Made by a program: the position numbers and the translations under genes. 64,000 nt of DNA from Tanypteryx hageni. Its lineage: Eukaryota > Arthropoda > Insecta > Odonata > Petaluridae. Shown one piece after another: positions 55,189-64,000 of the stretch. Location: the NCBI GenBank assembly GCA_028673005.1, contig CM054115.1, positions 55,848,407 to 55,912,406 on the forward strand. Direction: 5' to 3'. The first letter of the stretch is position 1. Each line of letters opens with the position of its first letter. A model generated the notes under the pieces. The model ran no database searches. It had not been told where the DNA came from and saw only the letters and a list, made by a program, of their open reading frames with translations.

Positions 55189-55650
55189 AATGCGTTGTTA
55201 TTCAATTCTCTCATTTAGTTGGTTCAGTAATTGGAAAAAATTTAAAACTTGTCGAAAAACATTGCGAAACACAACAACATAGATTCGAATGCGTTGTTAT
55301 TCAATTCTCGCGTTCAATTGGTTCAATAATTAAAAACAGTTAAAAATTTCTCGAAAAACATTTTGAAACATCACAACAGGCTATGTTCTATAATAAAATG
55401 GATTGAAAAAATAGGTTATTTAATGTATTAGGATTATGGGGTCATCATGAGAGTCCTTTTAGTATTTAACTGAATAAAAGATCAAGAAGTATCTCATTAA
55501 TATGTTTTTTGTCTTTAGCAATACACGATTATGGCATTATTTTTCAGCAGTTTCATCAAACCATATTTCAATTCTCTCATTCAATTCTTTCAATAATTGA
55601 AAACAATTGAAAAAGTTTCGAAAACCTTTACGAAAATAGGCCATTCATTA
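55189..55650 (+). repeat. Tandem repeat of about 99 bases, with a displaced third unit
   Basis: Units at 55189-55287 and 55288-55386 share AATGCGTTGTTATTCAATTC, TTGGTTCA.TAATT and TCGAAAAACATT..GAAAC. A third, more diverged unit lies at 55553-55650 (TTTCAATTCTCTCATTCAAT, AATAATTGAAAA, GTTTCGAAAACC). Non-coding. It adjoins the Helitron at 55745. Confidence 0.65.
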
Positions 55651-55744
55651 TACTAAAATTAATGGAATCGTTTTATAATTATGACGTCATCATATGTTTA
55701 CGCCTTTGGTTGAAACTGACAACATCATGATATAAAAATTTATT

Positions 55745-56300
55745 GGGGCCCGTTGCAGTAATTCCTGCAAACATTTAGCAAATTTTCCTATGACAAAAAA
55801 TCATTACACAGGGTGATATTAGTTGAACCACTTTTATTGCTTCTCTCAAAATAATTATATATGTAGTTCACGCCATTTTCATAACCAAAAACAAAGACCT
55901 ACATGATTTAGTCTAACACTTACCGGTACACACGAATTAAACAACAGAATCGGCGGTAAGAATAAGAATCTTAATTTTATTGTACGAGAAATGGTATAAA
56001 TCTCGAGTCCAAGTCTCGATCGTAAATTATTTTAAAATGTTAAAGAATAAAGGTCTACACATCGTATTCCAGCCGATTATGTGTTAATCAAATGCAAAAA
56101 CGAAAACTTTCCTTATATCGTACCCATGCCTTTTCGGGAGACGACTATCCGCTTAAGACCTGCAATAGTTCGCACCGAGTATTCAGGCGAAAGATTCGTC
56201 GAAATCTAACAGACCGTTCTCGGTTTATTTGCGTCCATGCCGGAAGGTGACGCCAGTCGAGGCTTCAGACGCAGGCAGCCAGCGGCTATAATATATTAGA
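55745..56300 (-). mobile_element. Non-autonomous Helitron, family H copy 2 (internally deleted)
   Basis: Minus-strand copy of the element at 4373-5439. The 5' end TCTAATATATTATAGCCGC is at 56300 with an A before it, and the 3' hairpin TTGCAG-GAATTA-CTGCAA is at 55753-55770. About 510 bases of the interior are absent relative to copy 1. The last bases read CCCCAATA instead of CCCCTAG, so the exact terminus is uncertain. Confidence 0.8.
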
Positions 56301-56312
56301 TTAATTCCCATT

Positions 56313-59210
56313 GAAAGTGCATTAAAGCAAGGTTATTGTAATAATAATAAAATAATAATAAATAGTGTTCTGCATATCTGCAGGTTCAGGTGCTCCTCTT
56401 CCACCATTTCCTATCCTGTGCTCTTCTCTTCATCTCCCCATACCCTCCTCCCTCCCTTAGAACATCCAACATTTTAATTCTTCTTCTTTCTCTTTTCTTT
56501 CTTCCCTCCACCGTTCCTTCGATAACATCCTTCAGTAATCCCTCTCTTCTCAAAACATGTCCTATCCATTTCTTTTTCCTAGTCAATATCGTGTCCATCA
56601 AACTCCTTTCCTCTTCTACTCCTCTTAGCACTTCCACATTTGTAACCCTGTCAGTCCATTTAACCTTCAGCATCCTCCTCCACACCCACATTTCAAATGC
56701 CTCCACCCTCTCCCTGTCTCTCTTCTTCAATGTCCATGTCTCCGACCCATATAGCATCACACTCAAAACATAACACTTTACCAATCTCTTCCTCAATCCC
56801 AAATCCATCTTGCTGTTAAATAGCTTCCTTTTTCTATTGAACGCTTCCTTTGCCAAACCTATTCTCATCTTAATTTCCTTCTCACATTTCCAGTCCTCTG
56901 TCAACAACGTACCAAGATACCTGTACTGTTCCACCTGCTCTATCCTCTCCCCCCTCACCTGCACTTCCTTCCTTTCCTCGCCCCCTATTTTCATTACTTT
57001 CGTTTTCTATCCATTTATTCTCAACCCATATCTGTCTTCCACGCTCACCAGATTCTGTAGCATCTGTCTCAAGTCTTCCGTCCTCTCAGCAAACAGTATC
57101 ATGTCGTCAGCAAACCTAATTGACGATGTAATTCTTCCTCCAACGCTTACTCCTGTGCTTGTCTCCCAACACTCCATTATCATTTCTTCAGTATAGATGT
57201 TAGACAGGGTTGGTGACAAACAGTAGCTCTGTCTAACTCCTCTCCCAATCTCGAACCAGTCCGTCCTGCTTTCCCCTATCCTCATGGCCTCCTCCTGTCT
57301 CATGTATAGATTCCTTATCAACCTTCTGTCTCTCCAATCTACTTTCTTCTCCCTCAATATCTCCACCATTCTTTCCCACCTCACACTATCAAAAGCTTTC
57401 TCCAAGTCCACAAAGCACAGACTGATACCCTTGTCCCGTTCTAAATACCTTTCTCCAATCGTCCTTACCACCCCTATGGCATCCCGCGTACCCATTCCTT
57501 TCCTAAATCCAAATTGTTCTTCTGCTACATTCTCTTCCATTACCCTCGTCAACCTTCTATTCATCACTCTCAACATTATTTTGGCCGCGTGAGCTATCAG
57601 ACTATTAGTTCTATGCTCCCCACACTTCTTTGTCCATTTATTTTTAGGTAGTGGTATCATTTCCATTCTAACGAACTCCTCCGGCCACTCCCCACTCTCA
57701 TATATTGCATTGCACAAGTTGGTCACCTCTTCAATGCCTTCGTCTTGCAGACACATGAACAGTTCCACAGGTATCCCATCTACTCCTGCCGCCTTTCCCT
57801 CCCTCATTTCCTTCATAGCTGCCACTACTTCCTCCCTCAGTATTGCCTCCCCCATCTCCTCCTTATCCACTTCCCTTTCTTCCTCAATTTCCAGCTCTGC
57901 CGGCTTTTTCTTCGTCTTATACAACTTCTCCATGTATTCTTTCCACCTGCACATAACCTCCCTTTCCTCCTTCAGTATCCTACCATCCTTGCTCTCAATT
58001 TCTTTTGAGCGCCTCCTCCTCCAGATCTCTGTCCATCCCAAGTAATACTCCTGACCTTCTGATACGCTAGGTCGTACCTTCCCCACTTCTCGAGCTCTTG
58101 TATCTCCTTGCACTCCTCCTCCAGTCACTTTTCCTTCGCCCTTTCCGTCTCCCTCCTCAGTTCATTGTTCAACCGCCTTCTCCCCTCCTCTGTGTTTACA
58201 TTCTTGTATCTCCCTCTCTCCTCTATCTTTGCTATCATTTCCCCTGTTACCCAGGGTTTCTTAGCTTTCTTGCCTTTCCTGTATCCTATTTCCCTTTCCG
58301 CCACATTTACTATTCCATTCTTAATTCTCTTCCATTTTTTCCTCTGCTCCTTCGTTATGTGTATTTCCTCTCTTCATCTGGTTTGCCATATCATAACCGA
58401 TTTCCTCTTTCTGCCTTTCTTTCAGTTTCTCTAGATTCCGTTTCTTAGCCATCTTTGCTTTTCTAACTCTTTTCATTTTGATCTTCATTTCCACCATTAG
58501 CAGCACGTGGTCGCTTGCTATGTCTGCTCCTGGGAGCCCACACACACTTTTCACTCCGTTCTTATACCTTCCTTCTACCAATATATAGCCTATCTGTTTC
58601 CTGTACATGTCACCTGGCAATTTCCATGTATATAGCCTTCTCTTATGATTCTTACACCAGATTTTGGTTATTATCATGTTCCTCTCCTTGCAGAACTCGA
58701 TAAGTCTGTCTCCCCTTTCGTTTCTCTGTCCCAGCCTGAACTGCCCCACAGCTCCATCGGCTCGTCCCTCTCCCACACTCGCATTCCAGTCTCCCATCAC
58801 TATTTTACAGCATCCCTTTCCTTCCTGGTCCAGTATGGCACTTATTCTCTCATACACTTCCTCCGCCTCCCCATTGTCATGGTCGCCGGTTGGCATGTAC
58901 ACTTGGACGACTAATATGTTCTTTAGTTTAGCATTTAATTTCAGTCCAATAATTCTATCACTGTCATAAATGACCCTGGTAACACTCGGTTCAACCTTCT
59001 TATTAACTATCATTCCTACCCCGTTTCTCCCCCTCGTATTCCCCGAGTAGTATAACTTCGTATCGTTACTCCTCAGCTAACCATTTCCCTCCCATCTCAC
59101 CTCGCTTATCCCAATAACGTCCATCTTGTTTATCTCCATCTCTCTCTTGAGATTTTTCACACAATCTATTAATTCCCATTATAGCATTGAGTTCGTACTA
59201 ATGGTACCTT
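56313..59210 (-). mobile_element. RTE-type non-LTR retrotransposon (copy 2, 5' truncated)
   Basis: About 2.9 kb on the minus strand: partial endonuclease, reverse transcriptase, short 3' untranslated region and a tail rich in TTATTATTATTTTATTATT (around 56337-56365). It belongs to a different subfamily from the complete element at 42893: the encoded sequences are similar in motif order but clearly diverged, with FADD instead of YADD. ATTAATTCCCATT occurs at 56300-56312 and 59168-59180 and may be the target duplication (see findings). Confidence 0.8.
56386..59210 (-). pseudogene. RTE endonuclease-reverse transcriptase, broken (copy 2)
   Basis: Endonuclease part (from 59210): ISEVRWEGNG, VVQVYMPTGDHDNGE, MGDWNASVGEG, KQIGYILVEGRY and ADIASDHVLLM. 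The usual catalytic D of QIDYI is G here. Reverse transcriptase part: GKAAGVDGIPVEL, EQFGFRKGMGTRDAI, LCFVDLEKAFDSVRW, GRGVRQSYCLSPTL and SSIRFADDMILFAE with FADD at 57103-57114. C-terminus: YRYLGTLLTEDW, LYGSETWTLKK, WIGHVLRREGL, ending near 56386. Breaks: stops upstream of 59013, a frameshift near 58330, a stop near 58125 (W to TGA), a frameshift near 58030, and a stop at 57007 within NG-stop-KTKVM. The last 580 codons are disturbed only by the 57007 stop, so the reverse transcriptase decayed later or less than the endonuclease. Confidence 0.85.
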
Positions 59211-59703
59211 GTTAGCATTTTTCCTTGTTGAAAGCCGAAAAAGTTATCCTTTTTTCGAGGTTAAAAAGTAAAATTTACGTTAATTAATTCTGTCTTCAAG
59301 AAATATAAACTTCATTCTTTTAGCTACAGATCTACTTTCATCCCGCGTTCGTATCTTACTTTTATGTAATTTAAAAAAACATTTTTGCATTGCACCGATT
59401 TCCATGCATGTGTGTGTGTGTAGACGTGGTAGCCTATAACTGATTATAAAATGAAAGGGAGGGGAGAAAAATTCTTTACATGATCTGTACTCAATTTAGG
59501 GGACTTTTTGTTGTTAAGAGATAGATAACAAGGAGTTAGACAACTCGTCTTCTGGTTACCTGGACGAAATCACCACGGCACGAAAGAACATAAAAAATAA
59601 TTGGACACCTAGGTTTTTCCACCCGCCAATAATCATTCCTACGTAAATTATTAACATTTAAAAATCACGAAAAACCTGCAGGCTATTTAAATTCCTACGA
59701 TAA
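59211..59703. other. unassigned spacer
   Basis: AT-rich; a GTGTGTGTGTG run at 59410-59420. Nothing else. Confidence 0.4.
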
Positions 59704-59719
59704 TAGTTTTCTGGAAATT

Positions 59720-59800
59720 ATGCGGGTTAGCCGTAACTCGCTGGGCAAGATAATTATTTTGAACTTGAGGACCCGGGTTCGATCCTCACACGCGGCATTT
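59720..59800 (+). mobile_element. tRNA-like relic
   Basis: GTAACTCGCTGGGC (59734-59747) is a partial A box and GGTTCGATCCT (59776-59786) a good B box, preceded by GAGGACCCG and followed by CACACGCGGCA and a T run (59798-59803) that could stop pol III. The acceptor and anticodon arms do not pair well. Probably a SINE head or dead tRNA. Confidence 0.4.
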
Positions 59801-59803
59801 TTT

Positions 59804-61663
59804 GTCAACTACGAAATTTTTCTTAATTAAAGTTTTTGCCTTTTCACTATATTAGTTTTCACCTCTCTCGATTGATTTTTATTTAAATTTTAAAATTTAA
59901 TTTAAAATTCTACCAACTAAAAGTTTGTCACAAAAGCTCCCAAACTGATAAAAAAATTCACATTATATTCCCAATACTTATTACTCGTTGATACGAAAGA
60001 TTAAAAAAAAATCTGACACCCCTAGACCCCTCCGGATATTGCCAATCTGTGCTCCACATTGCTCCCCTCTCCGCCTCTCGTTGTTTATTTTCCTTCTTGG
60101 AAAATCAATTTAACAACTTGAACTCGCCGCGTACTCTCTTCCGAGACCAGTTTTTTCATTCTCTCGGTTAACCTTCGACGCTTTGGGGAATGGCGAAAAT
60201 GAAACTGGTGAGTTTTAACGGCAACATAGATAAAACGCCAGAAAGTAATGTTATTCACTTGTTTCGAAAGAAACCGTTTCTCATCAGGTGAGCGTACCTA
60301 TCACCGATATCAAGTGCCTTTCTGAAGGGGGCGAATCTTCGAGATCATAACGGCTAGCTGCCTTGGTTTTTGGTTCCTTTTGTTTTAGTCGATTTAATTT
60401 CTCTCCAGAAGCTTCTATAAAACTATTCTTTTTTATTTTCAGTAATTTAAATATTGATGTGATAACATTTATTAACTTTATACTAGCAGTTTCCCGTCGA
60501 TAAATCAAATGGTTGGGTAGATAATATTGTCTTGGTAGTTAGCCTTCTGTCACATTACCATGAAGGACAGCTACTGCAAGATTTATTTCCTTTTACTAAT
60601 GTACGCTTGAAGTGTCACGTTATACCCTACAGTGTTTAATGTCCGCTAGCCGCGCCACCTTAATATCAACCACTACAACTACGTCAAGCAGAGCTTAGCC
60701 GGTCAAAAAAAAACTCAATATCTCGCCAAGTTTGACCGATTTCAATTTATAATTTTCCTGCAAATCTGCAACTTGAGACGTTTAATTTGATGCATCACAC
60801 GTTAAGGTGGCTGTTACTTTCACTTCAAAAATTTCATTTTCTTACGCTATTAATATATAGATATAATATAATTCATTGTCATACTTACTATTTTCCGATC
60901 ATTTCAATTTGAAAATATTTATAACGAAAAAATGTCAGTATGGAAACAAAACAAGTGAAGATATAAAAATGAATTTTTGTAACCAACTTTTATATAGTTA
61001 ATACTTAAGATGAATAAACTCTAATAATATAATTATGATAAGCTTCCTGCTTGCATGGGCGTAATAAGTTGAAAAAGTGTCTACCAGCTGTTGAGTAATA
61101 TGGGGCTATCTATATTTAACCATTAATATTTTTACAGTTGAGAGAATGGCAGACAGAAGTAGACAACTCAGTGGCAAAAGTAAGAATGTTTGGTATTAAA
61201 GTAGCAAGAAGTTAGATAGTATCTTTTGTTTCATGAATGAAAAGACTAACGTATCCATTCATATTGCTTAAAATCAACGAAAATATATTGTTAGTTCAGA
61301 GTAATTCACCTTTAGATACTAGTAGGAGTGAAACTGTTGATCACCAACGAGGTTTTCAAAAGCATTCTCATAGGGAAAACAGTTTTCAGAATAATCTTAC
61401 ATGAATAAAGATAAAAAGTTTTAAAGATAAATAAAAAGTTACTACCAATAATAATTACGATAAATAAAAACTTGCAATTATTAGCAGAAATATCCCTTCA
61501 AAAAACGTAGGAATGCTCGTATCAAAGCAAATCCACATAAAATTAAAGAGACTTTTATTACACTTTGAACAATGACAATAGTTTGTTTGATCTCGTTGCT
61601 ATGATAGACGCTAGTCTATCTTCCCACGCAATTTCAAATACGCATTTATCGCAGCGCTAACGA
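59804..61663. other. unassigned spacer, 1.9 kb
   Basis: GC-richer patch at 60030-60330 without recognisable coding capacity; otherwise AT-rich. No repeat copy found in the window. Confidence 0.4.
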
Positions 61664-61735
61664 AAGGATCTGGTGGCTGAGATGACTAAATCACTCGTTT
61701 TACGCGAATGTGAGGTGAGGTGGTTCGAACAGCTT
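61664..61735 (+). mobile_element. tRNA-derived SINE head
   Basis: TGGTGGCTGAGATGACTAAA (61671-61690) fits the A-box region of leucine/serine-type tRNAs, and GGTTCGAACAG (61722-61732) a B box about 42 bases on. It is followed by a T run (61740-61746). The cloverleaf is imperfect. No second copy was seen. Confidence 0.45.
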
Positions 61736-61825
61736 TGGATTTTTTTCAGAATATACGGGGCCCAAAACGTATATATCAATATAAATACCTGCTTCTTATT
61801 AATATATATATATATATATGGTATA

Positions 61826-62554
61826 CAGGGTGTCCCGTGTCCCAGGAGGAAAGGTCAATATTCTGGGAATATTTAAGAAAAAAAGTTCGGAGATAGAGCG
61901 ATTTGAATGTACAGTTGCAAAATTATTGATAAGAAAGAGATATTACGTACTGTTGCTAATATTTATTGTTCAAGTGAAAATTTTGTTACAGTTTATAATA
62001 AATTTTAGAAAATTTCACCGTCAACATTAGTGCACATTTCAACTCATGTGAGAACATGACCTGTTGCTCATCTGAGTTCATTTTGACGTTCCTTTACGCG
62101 GGCAATAGCACCCATTATGCGATCGAGCAGTTCGTCTCGTGTATCCACTTTTCTTGTGTACACTTCACTCTTCATCCAACTCCATAAACAAAAATGTAAT
62201 GGGGTTAGGTCTGGAGATCTTGGTGGCCAGTGAATGGTACTGCCACGACCAATCCACCGATTAGGGAAAGTGTCATTTAGATGTTGCATCACAATTCGGG
62301 TATAAGGAGGAGGGGCTCCGTCATGCTGAAAGTACATGGCAATCCGTGTAGCCAAAGGAACACTCTCTAGTTGTTGTACGTAATATCTCTTTCTTATCAA
62401 TAATTTCGCAACTGTACATTCAAATAGCTCTATCTTGGAAACTGTTTGGAATAGAACACTTGTCTATACGAACTTTTTTTCTTAGAATGACTATCTATTA
62501 TTATCTATGACTATCACCTACCAGAATATTGACCTTTCCTCCTGGGACACCCTG
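61826..62554 (-). mobile_element. mariner-like element 3 (internally deleted)
   Basis: 729 bases between TA dinucleotides, with CAGGGTGTCC tips. Inverted repeats cover at least 120 bases, including GGAGGAAAGGTCAATATTCT next to the tips and AAATTATTGATAAGAAAGAG further in. The left one carries a short extra CGTGTCCC. The two repeats have different small indels. The element keeps only the C-terminal third of its transposase. It sits in a (TA)n tract (61801-61819). Confidence 0.85.
62068..62400 (-). pseudogene. mariner-like transposase C-terminal third (element 3)
   Basis: Keeps IAMYFQHDGAPPPYTR with the second catalytic D, NRWIGRGSTIHWPPRSPDL and TPLHFCLWSWMKSEVY, where the third catalytic D of the PLDF motif is H. 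From the second D to that position there are 41 residues, as in element 2, so both are DD41D-type. The C-terminal KVDTRDELLDRIMGAIARVK is kept. The N-terminal DNA-binding half and the first catalytic D are deleted: the frame starts within the inner end of the inverted repeat. It cannot be active. Confidence 0.85.
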
Positions 62555-62769
62555 TATATATATTATATATATCCTAGTAATAGTACTTCTAGAATTACTA
62601 GGGTGCTGAAATTTAGCATGATGATGGGTCATTGGGTACAATTTCTGAAAAAAATCCGAAATTACAGAAAATGTTATATTTAAGGGGTGCTTTGACCCCA
62701 ATGTCCAATTTAAAAACCCATAAGAAAAGCATTGAAAACTGTGCATGACTACATAAAATTGCTTTTTAA
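62555..62769. other. spacer
   Basis: AT-rich; nothing recognised. Confidence 0.4.
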
Positions 62770-63420
62770 AATTATTTATAATTAAGATACAAAGTCGGGA
62801 CATAAATTACACTATGGAAGAAAGAATGAAGTTTATTTTTCTTGAAGACAATTCAAATCCATGCTGAATTTGCGTAAAAATTTGATTTTAATCATAAAAT
62901 TATGAAAAACTTTTCGATTTTCAACAATGAAAAACATTAACTACCATACCAATGACTCCAATGCCTATCAATGGAAATTGATTTTCCATACTTCAAGACA
63001 ATTGATTTAATGCTTATACTGCATTATAATCCATTTGATTTCAACCAACGACATATACTTACATATGACGACTTGATAATTTTAAATTAATTTCTTTATC
63101 CAGTTACGTACTTAAAGGCACGAATTATAAAACCATAATCCTAACACACATAATATCCTAAATTTTAGTGTAACAAATAAGCTATTGTCTTAATGATGAT
63201 TATAGTCATTGCTAAAAAAGGGCGATCTGAGCCATGAAACTTGAAATTCAAAGCCGATTGCCAGAGAATTTACAAATTCCGGATAGATGCCTTAATTTCG
63301 CAGAAAATGAAAGCTATTATCTTATATAAATGGGCTCTATGAAGTTCAACTACTTTCGCGTTGGTTTATTTTCGAGTTTATATCTTGGTGTATGGTTATT
63401 TTTTGAAAGCTTGCCGTATG
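62770..63420 (+). repeat. Family J repeat, second locus (most complete unit)
   Basis: Begins ATTATTTATAATTAAGATAC and contains CAAAGTCGGGACATAAATTA, the 155 bases shared exactly with 50664-50818, and the 3' words AGCCATGAAACTTGAAATTC and TATATCTTGGTGTATGG. It is in the same orientation as the first locus, about 12.2 kb away. Non-coding. Confidence 0.8.
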
Positions 63421-63438
63421 CAAGGCACCGACAACTCG

Positions 63439-63461
63439 TATATATATATATATATATATAC
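63439..63461. repeat. (TA)n microsatellite
   Basis: Pure alternating TA over 22-23 bases. Confidence 0.9.
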
Positions 63462-63478
63462 TCTCAGTTACTCTATCG

Positions 63479-63502
63479 CTGAAGAAGGGCATAGGCCCGA
63501 TA
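63479..63502 (+). other. CTGAAGA-hairpin motif, second instance
   Basis: CTGAAGA (63479-63485), A, hairpin GGGC-ATAG-GCCC (63487-63498), then GATA where GAAA would be expected. Compare 9596-9622. Probably the relic of a Penelope-like terminal repeat or another element with this signature. Confidence 0.3.
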
Positions 63503-63582
63503 AGCTTGCGTGTTTTTTTGTGTTCGTGTGTTTAACGTGTCTCTTCGACGCCCCCAGTAGCCTGCCAACTTGGTCCCCGACT

Positions 63583-64000
63583 TGGTTAACAATTGGCGCT
63601 TAGTTACGTCTTAGTAACGCTTTTTTTAATCGTTAAGAGTGTTGTGGCTATATCAGAAGGCTATGTTTTGAGTTTATTTCAGTTTGTAAAGTCTAAAATT
63701 TACTCGGTTTCTTATAATATTTATTATTATGTAACCTATTTGGAATTTTTAGAAATATTACAGATATGGAGAATGTCATGTGGTGACCACATCAGATTTT
63801 TACATTTATGGAGCATAAAAGCAAAAATTTCAGAATAACGGATGTGACAAGAGTAAACACCCACTTCCGGTTGACCGATTTTTACCAAAAACTAAGCAGT
63901 TCTTGTGACTTTTATATAAAATTTCGCGTGACCTGATTAATAGTTTTTGAGTTAGAGTACCCACAAAAAGCTATCACACACACACCTTGACTTCATCGAG
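63583..64000. mobile_element. Family A elements, copies 11 (+) and 12 (-), facing each other
   Basis: Copy 11 (63583-63800, +) ends with ATATGGAGAATGTCATG, a changed hairpin (ATGTGGTGACCACAT) and CAGATTTTT. Directly after it, copy 12 runs on the minus strand from about 63802 past the window end, starting inside the element (its ATAAATGTAAAA region) and reaching the TGTGTGTG region. So two A copies are joined tail to middle in opposite orientation. The second is cut by the window edge. Confidence 0.75.

Noticed and set aside
58098..58448. overlapping + strand frames of 108-116 codons
   Set aside because: Antisense shadows of the second RTE element.

Overview
This window looks like arthropod nuclear DNA, most likely from an insect with a large repeat-rich genome. 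That placement is an inference from the transposon types: mariner-like elements with CAGGGTGTCC tips, endonuclease/reverse-transcriptase retrotransposons of the RTE type, Helitron/Helentron-type non-coding elements and tRNA-derived repeats. The DNA is AT-rich, with scattered polypurine/polypyrimidine islands. I could not recognise a single host protein-coding gene, rRNA or ordinary functional tRNA. Every coding region I can support is a transposon gene, and all of them are broken.

Layout. 0-9 kb: a foldback element with a tRNA-like sequence at its tip (2.3 kb), a family-A element split by a 1.1-kb insertion and by a 1067-bp Helitron (2.7-5.5 kb), a tRNA-derived SINE, a 260-bp foldback MITE, a family-D element and a decayed RTE tail. 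9.7-12.9 kb: a head-to-tail array of family-A units, one of them carrying a family-E element. 15.4-16.0 kb: a 218-bp-arm palindrome with a tRNA-like sequence in each arm. 19-20.7 kb: a split family-A element. 22.3-27.2 kb: a 16-bp minisatellite, a Jockey/CR1-like RT fragment, inverted family-D copies invaded by a mariner and a family-A element, and a 145-bp tandem repeat. 27-34 kb: mostly unrecognised DNA with low-complexity islands and MITEs. 34.8-46.2 kb: nested repeats, including a piggyBac-like MITE inside an RTE fragment and a complete but mutated RTE flanked by an 11-bp target duplication. 46.4-48.1 kb: a mariner-like element with about 260-bp terminal inverted repeats. 48-56 kb: largely unrecognised, plus a repeat (family J) that recurs at 62.8 kb with 155 identical bases. 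56.3-59.2 kb: a second RTE. 61.8-64 kb: a deleted mariner, family J, and family-A copies in inverted orientation running off the end.

How the parts relate. Families A and E share one design: a short 5' motif, its inverted copy near the 3' end, a GC-rich hairpin directly after it, and insertion into T-rich sites without a clear long duplication. This is how Helentron-associated non-autonomous elements (the DINE-1 type) are built. The nesting gives a relative order of events: A copies are older than the Helitron and the E element inside them; a B copy is older than the E element inside it; an RTE fragment is older than its piggyBac-like MITE. The most unusual object is family F, in which a tRNA-Gly-like cloverleaf with intact A and B boxes sits at the apex of a long inverted repeat. 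Family names A to J are local labels used only in this annotation.
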